From: a bacterium
GTDB taxonomy: Bacteria > Acidobacteriota > Thermoanaerobaculia > Multivoradales > J023
Assembly: GCA_024226315.1 (NCBI GenBank)
Contig: JAAELT010000288.1
Span: 1-49,250 of the forward strand
Length of the DNA: 49,250 nt
Direction of reading: 5' to 3'
Shown here: positions 14,506-25,775 of the stretch, piece after piece
Numbering within the stretch: the first letter of the stretch is position 1
How the letters are laid out: the number at the start of each line of letters is the position of its first letter
The notes under the pieces: generated by a model
Told to the model about the DNA's origin: nothing
Seen by the model: only the letters and a program-made list of their open reading frames with translations
The model's database searches: none
Program-made: the position numbers and the translations under genes

Positions 14506-15468
14506 GTGACAGATTTTTCGTACTCCGTCGTCATCCCGACCTACAACCGCATGGACGTACTGCCGGAGGTGCTGGCAGCGCTCGAGCGCCAGGAGGGCGC
14601 ACCGAGCTTCGAGGTGGTCGTGATCGACGACGGTTCCACCGACGGCACCGCGCGGTGGCTGCGAAGCCGCGGCTTCCAGGTTCCTGTCGAGGTGCTCAGC
14701 CAGACCAACCAGGGGCCCGCGGCGGCGCGCAACTGGGGCGTGCGCACTGCCCGCGGGGGCAGAGTGGCCTTCCTCGGTGACGACACCGTACCGTCCAGAG
14801 GATGGCTGGCGACCCACGACCGCGCCGGCCGGAGCCGGCCGGACGCCGACAAAGTCGCCGTTCTCGGCTATACCGGCTGGCATCCGCGGCTGCGCCTCAA
14901 CCCGTTTCTGGAGTACATCAACGAATACGGGCTGCAGTTCGGCTACGCCCTGATCGACGAGCCCGAGAACGTGCCGTTCAACTTCTTCTACACCTCGAAC
15001 GTTTCGTTGCCTCGCGACCTGCTGCTCACCGAGCCCTTCGACCTCGACTTTCCCTATCCGGCGTGGGAAGACATCGAGCTCAGCTACCGCCTGGTGCGGG
15101 GTGGCATGCGGCTGGTGTACGAAGCGCGGGCCACGGTGGCGCACGACCACCCGACCAGGATCGGGCGCTTCATGAGCCGTCAGGAGAAGGCCGGGTACTC
15201 GGCGGTGGTGTTCTACCTGCTGCACGAGGAGCTGGGCTCCTTTCTCGGCCTGGGTCCCGACGGCCCGCCGCCCCTTCCCGATCGCTGGCGTCAATTGAAA
15301 GACGAGTGTGTGGCCCGGACTTTGCAGTACTTCCCGGTCAGGACGCCTCGCCTATGGGAGAATGTCCTACGTTACCATTACATTCGAGGCCTGCATCGGG
15401 GTTGGCGAGACCGGGCGGGACCGAGGAAGGAGAAGCAAGATGTGGAACCTGGCAACGAGGGCACATAG
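14506..15468 (+). CDS. GT2 family glycosyltransferase
   Basis: From GTG 14506 the product (320 residues) begins MTDFSYSVVIPTYNRMDVLP, a standard family-2 start; ATG 14458 is in frame too but would leave only a few bases to the divergent sigma gene. Landmarks are VVVIDDGSTDGTARWL, NQGPAAARNWGVRTARGG, FLGDDTVPSRGW (metal site) and PAWEDIELSYRLVRGG. The C-terminus is basic and helical. The acceptor is unknown. Its end overlaps the start of the PEGA-domain gene by 29 bases, so the two are transcribed together. Confidence 0.85.
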   Translation: MTDFSYSVVIPTYNRMDVLPEVLAALERQEGAPSFEVVVIDDGSTDGTARWLRSRGFQVPVEVLSQTNQGPAAARNWGVRTARGGRVAFLGDDTVPSRGWLATHDRAGRSRPDADKVAVLGYTGWHPRLRLNPFLEYINEYGLQFGYALIDEPENVPFNFFYTSNVSLPRDLLLTEPFDLDFPYPAWEDIELSYRLVRGGMRLVYEARATVAHDHPTRIGRFMSRQEKAGYSAVVFYLLHEELGSFLGLGPDGPPPLPDRWRQLKDECVARTLQYFPVRTPRLWENVLRYHYIRGLHRGWRDRAGPRKEKQDVEPGNEGT

Positions 15469-16903
15469 AGCCTCGAGCCGAGCATCCTGGTGGTCGATGG
15501 TGACCCTGCTCGGCGCGATCCTGGTGTTGCCGGCCCTTCCCGCCGCCGGCGATCCTCCCCGCCGCGAGCAGTCGAACAGCGGCTCCAAGGCCTCGAGCGC
15601 GCGGTCATCGTCCTCGAAAGCGTCGTCCTCGAAGGCATCCTCCAGCAGCTCGTCGTCCCGGCGTTCGGGATCGAGCGCCCGCAGCGGAGGCTCGCGATCG
15701 AGCCAGCCGAAAGCCAGCAACCGGGAGAGGCCGAGAAGCCGCTCGGGTGGGGGCCAGCGCTCCAGCCCGCCGCCTCGCCGGGTCGAGCGCTCAGAGCCGC
15801 GCTCGCAGCCGCGGCAGCAGCCGAGCGCGCGGTCGAACCGGCGCAGCGAGCCGAGCACGCCACGCGCGGCGCGACCCAGAGAGCAACCAGTGACGATCGA
15901 ACGGACACCGACCAATGAACGGCGCGCCACGCCACGCGTGGTGCGGCCCAGGGAGTACGCGGTCGAGGTCGACCGCACGCCCAGCAACCAGGAACGCCGC
16001 ACGCCGCGGATGATGCGGCCGCGTGGTGCCTACAGCGACCCCAGCTTGCCACCCGACCTGCGCAACGAAGTCGACGTCAAGAGCCCGGAGAACCCGGCGG
16101 GACGCCACAAGGCCCCGGGGCCGAAGCGTGGCCACGGTGGCGGTCACCACGGGCGCCACCATCACCATCACAGCCACCACTATGGCTGCGGCCACTATGG
16201 CTACGGCTACTACGGCTATGACCCGTTCTACGGTTACTCGCCCTACTACTACGGCTACTCGCCCTATTACTATGGCACCCCCTACTTTGGCACCCGCACC
16301 TACTACCGGGCGAACGAGTATGGCTCGGGCGGAGGAGGAGGCTCCCGCTATGGAGACGGCGGCCTGGGCGGCCTGGACGTCGACGTCCGGCCCGACAAGG
16401 CCGAGGTCTGGATCGATGGTAGCTACGTCGGGGTCGCCGATCAGTACGACGGTTTCCCCACCTACCTGTGGCTCGAGGAGGGTACCTACGAGATCGCCTT
16501 CTACCTCGAGGGACACGAGACCATCTTCCGCCAGTACACGATATATCCCGGCGTCATCATCGACGTCGACGACCGGATGAGGGAGGGGCAATCGATCCAC
16601 CCCGAGGCGCCGTTGCTGGAGCCTCCACCGGGCTCGCAGAGCGGTCTTCCCACCGGTCCGCCGGCGGCCTGGTCGGTCGGCCGGATCGTCATCTCCGCCT
16701 CGCCGCCGGACGCCGCGATCTATCTGGATGGCCACTTCGTCGGTACCGCCCAGGAGGTGACTTCTCTGACCTCCGGCCTGCTGGTCGAGCCCGGGGACCA
16801 CGTGATCGAGATCGTCCGGCCGGGCTTCGACACCCAGAGCGCGCCGGTGTCGATCGAGGCCGGCGGGCGCGTGGATTTGCAGCTGGGGTTGGAGAAACCC
16901 TGA
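15440..16903 (+). CDS. Exported low-complexity protein with two PEGA domains
   Basis: The ATG at 15440 has AAGGAG eight bases upstream. A signal-like segment (residues 24-43, MVTLLGAILVLPALPAAG) is followed by a Ser/Arg-rich low-complexity region (50-190), a His cluster (about 240) and a Tyr/Gly stretch with repeated GYSPYYY units (255-300). Two PEGA domains follow: VDVRPDKAEVWIDGSYVG (about 325) and VISASPPDAAIYLDGHFVG (about 420). PEGA domains are beta-rich surface modules. The low-complexity N-terminal part could be intrinsically disordered or bind metal or cell-wall polymer; this is inference. Most likely cell-surface or periplasmic. Confidence 0.8.
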   Translation: MWNLATRAHRASSRASWWSMVTLLGAILVLPALPAAGDPPRREQSNSGSKASSARSSSSKASSSKASSSSSSSRRSGSSARSGGSRSSQPKASNRERPRSRSGGGQRSSPPPRRVERSEPRSQPRQQPSARSNRRSEPSTPRAARPREQPVTIERTPTNERRATPRVVRPREYAVEVDRTPSNQERRTPRMMRPRGAYSDPSLPPDLRNEVDVKSPENPAGRHKAPGPKRGHGGGHHGRHHHHHSHHYGCGHYGYGYYGYDPFYGYSPYYYGYSPYYYGTPYFGTRTYYRANEYGSGGGGGSRYGDGGLGGLDVDVRPDKAEVWIDGSYVGVADQYDGFPTYLWLEEGTYEIAFYLEGHETIFRQYTIYPGVIIDVDDRMREGQSIHPEAPLLEPPPGSQSGLPTGPPAAWSVGRIVISASPPDAAIYLDGHFVGTAQEVTSLTSGLLVEPGDHVIEIVRPGFDTQSAPVSIEAGGRVDLQLGLEKP

Positions 16904-16906
16904 TCC

Positions 16907-16926
16907 CCGGGGGTTGGAACCCCCGG
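16907..16926. terminator. Hairpin between convergent genes
   Basis: CCGGGGGTT (16907-16915) pairs perfectly with AACCCCCGG (16918-16926). It sits between the PEGA gene stop and the stop of the convergent gene. There is no T-tract, so it is only terminator-like. Confidence 0.5.
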
Positions 16927-16930
16927 CCGA

Positions 16931-17908
16931 TCAAAGGTCGTCGAAACCCTGTTCGGCTCGGAGCGCCAGATCTCGGGCGTCGTCGAAGCGGGAGTCGGTG
17001 GCGATGGGCAGGCTGGAATCAGACGCCAGGGCCCAGGTCTGGCTTATCGCCTTCTCGAGGTCCTGGGTCGCCAGCAGCAGATTGGCGTTGGAGCGGGCTC
17101 CGGGGCGGGCCGGTAGCCGGCTCCTCAGGCTGACGATCCGGTCGCGCCAATCGCGTGCGAAAGCGCGCCAGCGGTCGGTCCGCTCGACTCGATCGAGGCT
17201 GTCGTCCGGGTCGTTCAACAGCTCCACCTCGGAGGCGCCTTCCTCGATCAGGCTGCGCAGGCTCGAGGCGATGTCACTGTACTTGGAGGCCGACGTCGTC
17301 TCCTCTTCGTCAGACTTGGCCTGCGAGGGCTGATACAGCCAGTCCGCGGACCGCAGCCGTTGGCGGCGAATGCGCAGCCACTGGCTCCGCGCCCGTTCGA
17401 CGTCGTTCAATGCGACCTGATCGGTGGGGACGGCCTGACCCAGTCGAGCGATCTGGTCCGCGGTGTCGAAACCGATCACCGGCTCGGCGTCGAGGATCGC
17501 CTGGCTGAGCGAGGCGGCCGAGGCCGAGATATCGGAGCTGACGAAGAGCAGGTCCTCTGTCTCGTTGATCGGCGTTCGGAAGAGGGCGGTCTCGAGGTTC
17601 TCCACCGGCAGCCGAAAGGTTTCCGGGTCGAGCTTCTGAGCGCTCGCGGACGGGCTCGACGCGATGCCGAGATCGGCGCCACCGGTCGCCGCACGCCGCG
17701 GGCCGAAAATGTAAAGCGAGATGAAGGCCATGCCCAGCAGACACAGCAGGATGATGACGAGTTGGGGAGGTCTCGACGGTGACTGGGTCTTGGCGGCATC
17801 ACGCAGACACCGCGTGCAGCCGGTGCTCATCTCCGGGTCGTAGTGGAGCCCGTGGATCTTGCACTTGACCATGCGGCGGCGGCGTTCGGCCCAACTGTTG
17901 TCTGCCAT
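16931..17908 (-). CDS. Zinc-ribbon membrane protein of unknown function
   Basis: The 325-residue protein begins with a basic segment and a putative zinc ribbon, C16-K-I-H...C31-T-R-C34. One membrane helix follows at about residues 50-68 (LVIILLCLLGMAFISLYIFG). The remaining 255 residues are charged, mostly helical and should be periplasmic, including two possible coiled-coil stretches (VERARSQWLRIRRQRL; WRAFARDWRDRIVSLRSRL). I do not recognise the family. The cytoplasmic ribbon plus external helical domain suggests a sensor or scaffold, but this is weak. It appears to be a single gene. Confidence 0.75.
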   Translation of the reverse strand: MADNSWAERRRRMVKCKIHGLHYDPEMSTGCTRCLRDAAKTQSPSRPPQLVIILLCLLGMAFISLYIFGPRRAATGGADLGIASSPSASAQKLDPETFRLPVENLETALFRTPINETEDLLFVSSDISASAASLSQAILDAEPVIGFDTADQIARLGQAVPTDQVALNDVERARSQWLRIRRQRLRSADWLYQPSQAKSDEEETTSASKYSDIASSLRSLIEEGASEVELLNDPDDSLDRVERTDRWRAFARDWRDRIVSLRSRLPARPGARSNANLLLATQDLEKAISQTWALASDSSLPIATDSRFDDARDLALRAEQGFDDL

Positions 17909-17976
17909 GGCTCGCTCGCTCGGTTGGTTTCCAACTCCGCGGCCCTCGCGGACCGCTACGGTCGATCAAAGAATGA

Positions 17977-18720
17977 TTATACGGCTTTCCCGGGGGAGGC
18001 GCCTCTCGGCGCGACGCGCACGGCCGCTCGGCGCCAGCGGGCGGCCGCCAGCTCGACCCCGAGATCGGCGTCGCCGCGGTAGCGTCGGTCCGGGATCAGC
18101 CGGCAGGCGACGTGCAGGGTGGTGGTACCGGCGAGGGGAAACGGATCGAGGGTCAGGGTGGCGCCGTGCGCACTGGAGGGCTCCACGGAGGCTGTGAAGC
18201 CGTGGGCCTCGAAGTCCTCCGTCCAGCGATTGCACACCTGCAGCGACAGCCGGTCCGCGAGGTCGACCCACCGGTCGTCGCCGGCGATGATCGCCTCGGT
18301 GGCGCCGGTGGCTTCGACCAGCCCGGCCTCGAGCTCGCCCCAGCGCTCGAGGGCATCCGTCCAGTCGGGGTCGTCGCGGTGCGCCCGGTGCAGCCTCAGC
18401 GCGTGGCGCACGATCAGCAGCCCGGCATAGGGTTCGCGGCGGGCGAAACGCGCGGTGCCGCGGTCCCAGATCTGCTGCCGTAGCTGCCGGGGGATCGACA
18501 TGAAGTCGTGCGGCCGTCCGTCCGGGGAGCGGCACAGGGGGGCGGAGTCGACTTCACGCCAACCGTTGTCGTGCTCGCGCGCGGCGAACAGCAGCTCGCG
18601 CCTGTGGGGATGCTCCGGCAGGCCATCGCCGCGCCACAACGACAGCAACTCGCCTGCGAAATGGGCGTGGTCGTTCTGCGTAACGACGAACAGCCTGTCT
18701 TCTGAGGGCGTGACGATCAC
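17977..18720 (-). CDS. DUF3891 family protein
   Basis: The 247-residue protein starts MIVTPSEDRLFVVTQNDHAHFAGEL and continues with HRRELLFAAREHDNGW and DFMSIPRQLRQQIW, the conserved blocks of DUF3891. Conserved His/Asp residues (QNDH, EHDNGW) suggest a helical HD-like metal site, but no activity is established. The family also has a C-terminal segment rich in strands, seen here as LTLDPFPLAGTTTLHVACR. Length is normal. Divergent from maeB, with 69 bases between starts. Confidence 0.85.
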   Translation of the reverse strand: MIVTPSEDRLFVVTQNDHAHFAGELLSLWRGDGLPEHPHRRELLFAAREHDNGWREVDSAPLCRSPDGRPHDFMSIPRQLRQQIWDRGTARFARREPYAGLLIVRHALRLHRAHRDDPDWTDALERWGELEAGLVEATGATEAIIAGDDRWVDLADRLSLQVCNRWTEDFEAHGFTASVEPSSAHGATLTLDPFPLAGTTTLHVACRLIPDRRYRGDADLGVELAAARWRRAAVRVAPRGASPGKAV

Positions 18721-18789
18721 TGTCTGGTTCCTGAGACCTGGTTCCCCAGTGGCGGTAACCTGTGGCGGCGACCGGATAAACTACCTGGC

Positions 18790-21063
<2,274 letters not shown>

Positions 21064-21148
21064 CAGCGCCCCCCTCGGCGGAGGGCCGGGGCGAAGATGG
21101 TATGATGGCTCCCCCGAAGAGTCGGTTTTTTCAACAGAGGAGAAAACA

Positions 21149-21856
21149 ATGAAGAGGATGTTTGCACTTGCTGTCTGTCTCGTCCTGTTCGGCGCGGGCA
21201 GCGCCGTGGCCGACAAGCCGGTCATGGGCGTCGCCGAGTTCACCAACCAGGTTTCCGGCGTTCACTGGTGGAACCCCGACGTCGGCTGGGAGCTGTCGGG
21301 CATGTTGACCAACGAGCTGTCGGCCACCGGTGCTTTCTCGATGGTGGAGCGCAGTAAGCTGGAGCACGTGTTGGTGGAGCAGGATCTGGCGGCGAGCGGC
21401 CGCATCGAGCCTGGCACGGGCGCCAAGATGGGCAAGCTGGTCGGCGCCCAGTACATGGTGATGGGCACGGTCACCGCCTACGAGGAGGGCGTCAAGGGAA
21501 CCGGCGGCGGCATCGGCTACAAGGGCCTCCGACTGGGGGGTAAGAAAGGGCAGGCCTACCTCGCGGTGGATCTGCGAGTGGTCGACTCTACCAGGGGCAC
21601 GGTCGAATTCGTCCGTTCGGTCGAGGCCCGGGCCAAGAGCAAGGGGGTCAGCGTCGGCGGCTACCGCAGCGGATTCAGCGGCTCTTTGGCGCACCACGAG
21701 AAGACCCCCACCGGCAAGGCCATCAGGGCGGTGGTTGTCGAGATCGCCGGCTACCTGGAGTGCGCGATGGTCAAGCAGGACGGCTGCATGGCCGACTACG
21801 ACGCCAAGGAGGCGAAGCGGAAGGAGTCGCTGAAGAAGGGCATCTCGCTCGACTGA
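21149..21856 (+). CDS. CsgG/HfaB-like exported protein
   Basis: The start has AGAGGAG eight bases upstream. A signal peptide MKRMFALAVCLVLFGAGSAVA is cut near residue 22; there is no lipobox cysteine. The core matches CsgG-type proteins: MGVAEFTNQ, LTNELSATGAFSMVERSKLEHVLVEQDL, GAKMGKLVGAQYMVMGTV. CsgG proper is a curli export pore, but many relatives of this short form are periplasmic proteins of unknown role. No curli genes are near. It is followed by a strong terminator. Confidence 0.82.
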   Translation: MKRMFALAVCLVLFGAGSAVADKPVMGVAEFTNQVSGVHWWNPDVGWELSGMLTNELSATGAFSMVERSKLEHVLVEQDLAASGRIEPGTGAKMGKLVGAQYMVMGTVTAYEEGVKGTGGGIGYKGLRLGGKKGQAYLAVDLRVVDSTRGTVEFVRSVEARAKSKGVSVGGYRSGFSGSLAHHEKTPTGKAIRAVVVEIAGYLECAMVKQDGCMADYDAKEAKRKESLKKGISLD

Positions 21857-21880
21857 CGCTCGACCACATCGCACCAACAG

Positions 21881-21908
21881 AAAAGGCCCGGCGAATGCCG
21901 GGCCTTTT
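21881..21908. terminator. Bidirectional intrinsic terminator
   Basis: AAAAGGCCCGGC (21881-21892) pairs perfectly with GCCGGGCCTTTT (21897-21908) around a GAAT loop. The A-tract and T-tract on the two sides let it serve both the CsgG-like gene and the convergent kinase-TonB gene. Confidence 0.92.
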
Positions 21909-21930
21909 CTGATTCCGCGATCCCAGGTGC

Positions 21931-23910
21931 TCAGCGGTCGCGGAATTCGACCGCCAGGGTGTGCCAGAACTTCACCGGCACATTGTCCTTCTTGGCCGGC
22001 TCGTAGACAGACTTGCGGGCGGACGCCAACGCTTCGTCGTCGAAGCCGTAGCCTTGCTCTTTGCCCGCGAGCTCGGCCTTGATCACCCTGCCGTTCTCGT
22101 CGATCAGCACCTTGATCAGGACCTTGGCCTCTTTCCTGTTGAGCCTCTTGGCCATCATGGGAAAGCGCGGGGCCGGCCTGCGCAAGATCTTCGGCGGCGA
22201 GACCCCGGGGCCCATCTTCACCAGATCGCCGCGGCGCACCTGCGTGACGGCGGCTGGGATCGGCGCCGGCGGCGGTGGCGCCTCGGGCGGCGCCGCGGCC
22301 TGCGCGATCCTCGCCTCTTCCTCGGCCGCCGCGGCCGCTTCGGCTTCTTCCTGCTCCTTGGCCACCAGGGCCGCGGCCTCCGCGGCGGCCTGCTCTTCGA
22401 CGAGCCGCTGTGCCTCCAGGGCCGCTTCCTCTTCCCGCGCCTGCTGCTCGGCGATCTCCTTCTCGCGCTGGCGACGATCGTCGGCGTCTCGCTTGGCGGC
22501 CTCGAGCTGCTTCTGCAGATCGGACAGCTGCGCATCGTACTGCTTGCGCAACTGCTCCTCCATCTCGCTGGCCCGCTGGCCGATCAGCTCGCGGATCTGC
22601 TCGTTGATCTCGTCCGGCGCGGGGCCGGCCGGGACTTCCTCCTCCACGGGCTCGGTCGGGGGCGGCAGAGTCACGGGCGCCGGCTGTGCCGCCACCTGGG
22701 TCGGTGCCTCGCTGCTCGCGCCGCCTCGCATCTGGGTCCACCAGTAGTAGAAACCGCCGCCGATCAGCAGCACGGCCACCGCGGCGATGGCGGCGATCAG
22801 ACCGGCCTTCGATTTCTTCTCATCCGGCGGCTCGACGACTGGCGCTTCCTGGGTGGCGGTGATCTCGGGAGCCTCGGACGGCGCGCTCGCCACCGGTACG
22901 GGGCCGGTAGCCGCCGACGCCTGCGCCGCGGCCGCCTGCTCTGCTCCCGCCTGCTGCGCGATCGGCAGCGGCAAGGTCTTCTCGACCTCGATCTCCTGGC
23001 TCTCGCGCTCGATCTCCTGCCTAAACAGGTTGTGCATGAAGAAGGCCAGGTTGAACGTCGTCGGGTTGTACTGCCCGTCGAACATCCACTTGTTGAGCGT
23101 CTTGTGCCAGGTCACGACGTCGTCGATACGATGCTCGCGAGCCACCAGGCTGCGCTTGAGCAGATCGCCGAGCTCCGTGGGAATCGGCGTGCCCTCGGTG
23201 GCGACGACGCTCTGGTCGATGACCTTGGCGAAGCCGTCCGGGGCGGGTGGCGGCAAGGGCTTGCCGGTCATCAGCTCGAGCAGCAGGACGCCCAGGGAGT
23301 AGATGTCGTCGGCCTTGTGGGGCGCAGCTCCGGACAGCGCCTCGGGCGCCAGATAGCGGCCGAAGTGCTGGCGGATCACCGGATTGGCGGCGAAGGTACG
23401 CAGTGCCGGCGCGACCTCGAATCCGACCAGCCGAGTCTCCCCTTCGTTCGAGATCATCACCAGGTGCGGCACCAGGAACCCGTGCAGGATCCGCTCGCCT
23501 TCGTAGCGATTCTCACTCGCCGACGCCAGGCCCAGGGCGATGCGCTCGGTGATCAGCAACGCATGCTCGGCGGGGATGAAGTTGCGCTTCACAGCCGCCT
23601 GCTCGAGCAGAGTCGCCAGGTTCTTGCCCGAGATGTAGTCGTAGGCCACGTAGGGAATGCCCTGGACCTCGCCCATCTCGATGCCCTCACCGAGGTTGGG
23701 GCTGCGCAGCCCAGGCTGAATGCCGGCCCGCGCCTCCGATGCCTGCCACAGGCGCCGGCCGTCGATTCCCTGGCCGTTCATCACCCGCAACAGGGCGACG
23801 CGCTCCATGCCGCCGGTGCCAAGCATTCCGGCGCGGAAAGTCTCGCCGAGAGGGTCCTCTGTCAGCTTCTTCAGCAGCAGGTACTTGCCGAACTGTTCTC
23901 GCGTATTCAT
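21931..23910 (-). CDS. Pseudokinase - membrane helix - coiled coil - TonB C-terminal fusion
   Basis: Residues 1-290 follow the Ser/Thr kinase fold (FGKYLLLKKL, YISGKNLATLLE, PHKADDIYSLGVLLLELMTGKPLP), but the ATP-anchoring Lys is replaced (VALLRVM), HRD reads HGFLVP and DFG reads VGFEV, so catalysis is very unlikely. An A/P-rich linker leads to one membrane helix (about 368-390), then a long Glu/Ala/Lys coiled coil (450-555) and a TonB C-terminal domain (about 580-659, RRPAPRFPMMAKRLNRKEAKVLIKVLIDENG...FDDEALASARKSVYEPAKKD). The layout links a cytoplasmic binding domain to a periplasmic TonB-like domain. ExbB/ExbD are not in the window. Confidence 0.85.
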   Translation of the reverse strand: MNTREQFGKYLLLKKLTEDPLGETFRAGMLGTGGMERVALLRVMNGQGIDGRRLWQASEARAGIQPGLRSPNLGEGIEMGEVQGIPYVAYDYISGKNLATLLEQAAVKRNFIPAEHALLITERIALGLASASENRYEGERILHGFLVPHLVMISNEGETRLVGFEVAPALRTFAANPVIRQHFGRYLAPEALSGAAPHKADDIYSLGVLLLELMTGKPLPPPAPDGFAKVIDQSVVATEGTPIPTELGDLLKRSLVAREHRIDDVVTWHKTLNKWMFDGQYNPTTFNLAFFMHNLFRQEIERESQEIEVEKTLPLPIAQQAGAEQAAAAQASAATGPVPVASAPSEAPEITATQEAPVVEPPDEKKSKAGLIAAIAAVAVLLIGGGFYYWWTQMRGGASSEAPTQVAAQPAPVTLPPPTEPVEEEVPAGPAPDEINEQIRELIGQRASEMEEQLRKQYDAQLSDLQKQLEAAKRDADDRRQREKEIAEQQAREEEAALEAQRLVEEQAAAEAAALVAKEQEEAEAAAAAEEEARIAQAAAPPEAPPPPAPIPAAVTQVRRGDLVKMGPGVSPPKILRRPAPRFPMMAKRLNRKEAKVLIKVLIDENGRVIKAELAGKEQGYGFDDEALASARKSVYEPAKKDNVPVKFWHTLAVEFRDR

Positions 23911-24070
23911 TCCGACTCCGACTCGTTCAGATCGCGCGAAGGGGGCGCATCTCCCGTCCCGGTGCCCCTCACCAGACCAGGAAATCGACTGAGACCGCGT
24001 TCAGGACCCTCGATTGTACTAAGAAACGCTCGAAACGCCAGCACTCGAGCCCAGTTCAAGCTGGGACTGC

Positions 24071-25123
24071 CTATTTGCTCTGCCGCTCGTCCGCCCACCG
24101 TCGCCGCCAGTACTGCTTCTGCCAGCGGTTGACGTTGCGATTGTGCTCCCTCAGGGTCTCGGCAAACACGTGGGTGCCGTCGTTGCGGCTGACGAAGTAC
24201 AGGTGAGAGGTGTCTTCGGGGTCGGCCGCGGCGATCATGCTGGCGACTCTGGGCGCGCAGATCGGGCCCGGCGGCAGGCCAGGGTAGACGTAGGTGTTGT
24301 ACGGGGAATCCAGACGCAGGTCGTCGCGGCGCAGGTTGCCGTCCCACCGGCCCAGTCGCTTGAGCGCATAGATCACGGTGGGATCGGCGTAGAGACCCAT
24401 GCCGATCCTCAGCCGGTGGGCGTAGACGCCGGCGACCAGCCCGCGCTCGCTCTCGTCACGGACTTCCTTCTCCACGATGCTGGCCAGGGTCACGATCTCG
24501 CGCACGGTGGCGCCGCGGTCGCTCCGCAGATGCGGTTCGACCTCGGCCGCGAATCGCTTGCGGAACGTCCCCACCATGGTGGCGACGACTTCCGCCTCGG
24601 TGGTGCCGCGGGCGAAGCTGTAGGTGTCGGGGTAGAGGTAACCCTCGAGGTCCTCGGCCCCTGGATCCAGGTCGGAGATCAGATCGACGCGGTTCATCTC
24701 GGCACGCAGGACGTCCACGTTTCCGAAGCCCTTCCGCGCCAGGGCGTCGGCGATCTCGTCCAGGGTCAGGCCCTCGATCAGGGTCACCTGGTAGGTCACC
24801 ACCTGGCCGCGGATCAGCCGATCGAGCACCTGAGGGGTATTCATGGGCCGATCGAACCGGTATTCGCCGGCTTTGAGTGACGGGTCCCCGAGCCGGTAGA
24901 CGAGGAAAGCGCGGGCTATCTTCGCGTCGGGCAGAACGCCCCTCGATTCCAGACGCTCGAGAATGGCCGTGGCTCCAGTCCCTGGCTCGATGGTGACCGT
25001 CCGCTCGCCGTCGTAGGCCTGATAGGGCTGGTGCAGGAATCGCCACGCCCAGGCGCCGGCGGCGACCCCGGCGGCGATCGCCAAGAGAGCTAGCAACGCC
25101 AGCAGACGCACGAGCCGCTTCAT
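24071..25123 (-). CDS. mltG: Endolytic murein transglycosylase MltG
   Basis: The 350-residue protein has a short cytoplasmic start, one membrane helix (residues 5-30), a LysM-like region (VTIEPGTGATAILERLESRGVL) and the YceG catalytic domain with VTLASIVEKEV, whose Glu is the catalytic residue, and later YNTYVYPGLPPGPICAP. MltG cuts nascent glycan strands in the periplasm. Its start overlaps the ruvX stop by four bases, forming the common ruvX-mltG pair. The tail after residue 340 is basic. Length is normal. Confidence 0.95.
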   Translation of the reverse strand: MKRLVRLLALLALLAIAAGVAAGAWAWRFLHQPYQAYDGERTVTIEPGTGATAILERLESRGVLPDAKIARAFLVYRLGDPSLKAGEYRFDRPMNTPQVLDRLIRGQVVTYQVTLIEGLTLDEIADALARKGFGNVDVLRAEMNRVDLISDLDPGAEDLEGYLYPDTYSFARGTTEAEVVATMVGTFRKRFAAEVEPHLRSDRGATVREIVTLASIVEKEVRDESERGLVAGVYAHRLRIGMGLYADPTVIYALKRLGRWDGNLRRDDLRLDSPYNTYVYPGLPPGPICAPRVASMIAAADPEDTSHLYFVSRNDGTHVFAETLREHNRNVNRWQKQYWRRRWADERQSK

Positions 25124-25545
25124 CGCTCGCTGTCCATCATCGATCGATCGAGCGCTTCTTGAAGCAGGATCTGGGCAGCGACCGCGTCGCGCCGATCGTC
25201 TCGTTCGCCTCGATCGAGACCGGCCCGGCGCAGGCGCTCCGCGGCCTCGATCGTGGTCAGCGCCTCGTCGATCCAGCGCACCGGCAGGCCGGTGACGCGG
25301 GCCAGCCGGTCGCCGAAGCGCCGGACCCGCCGGGCCGCGTCGCCGGCTTCGCCGTCCAGCCCCAGCGGCTCGCCGAGCACCAACATCTCGACGCTCTGCG
25401 CGCGGGCCAGGTCGGCGATGCGGTAGATGGCGCGGCGATCGGTCTGGCGCTCGATGGTCTCGAGCGGCAACGCGAAGCGGCCCTCGGCGTCCGAGACGGC
25501 GAGGCCGATCCGTTTTTCTCCGAAGTCGATTCCGAGGGCGCGCAT
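25120..25545 (-). CDS. ruvX: Putative pre-16S rRNA nuclease RuvX (YqgF)
   Basis: This 141-residue protein begins MRALGIDFGEKRIGLAVSD, carries LVLGEPLGLDGEAGDAARRVRRF, WIDEALTTIEA and ends with DRRDAVAAQILLQEAL; these hold the acidic residues of the RNase-H-like active site. It is implicated in 16S rRNA 5' maturation. Standard length. It is the first gene of ruvX-mltG, with a 35-base near-perfect palindrome 13 bases upstream of its start. Confidence 0.95.
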   Translation of the reverse strand: MRALGIDFGEKRIGLAVSDAEGRFALPLETIERQTDRRAIYRIADLARAQSVEMLVLGEPLGLDGEAGDAARRVRRFGDRLARVTGLPVRWIDEALTTIEAAERLRRAGLDRGERDDRRDAVAAQILLQEALDRSMMDSER

Positions 25546-25557
25546 GGCGATCCCATG

Positions 25558-25592
25558 CTAGCAGTCAGTCCGAATTTCGGACGGACTGCTAG
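25558..25592. repeat. 35-base near-perfect palindrome upstream of ruvX
   Basis: CTAGCAGTCAGTCCGAA (25558-25574) mirrors TTCGGACGGACTGCTAG (25576-25592) with one mismatch and a single central T. Its location 13 bases from the ruvX ATG, on the upstream side, does not suit a terminator of ruvX; it may be an operator, a mRNA leader hairpin or a terminator for a vanished gene. Confidence 0.75.
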
Positions 25593-25775
25593 CGCGGAGG
25601 GGTTGGGCCGAGGAGCCGAACGCCGCAGGCTTCGGGTTCTCGGGGCGCTAGCCCGCCAGCTGTTTTTTGGCTAACATCGGGCTCTTCGAAACGGGCCCGC
25701 CTCGCGACCGTGACCGCGGATTCCGGACCGGGTACTCTGGACCAGCACCCCGCGGACCGGCCCCCAGGAGTCAAT

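Noticed and set aside
23911..24070. Hairpin CCCAG-CTGGG at 24052-24067 as mltG terminator
   Set aside because: Only a five-base stem with no T-tract; left unannotated.
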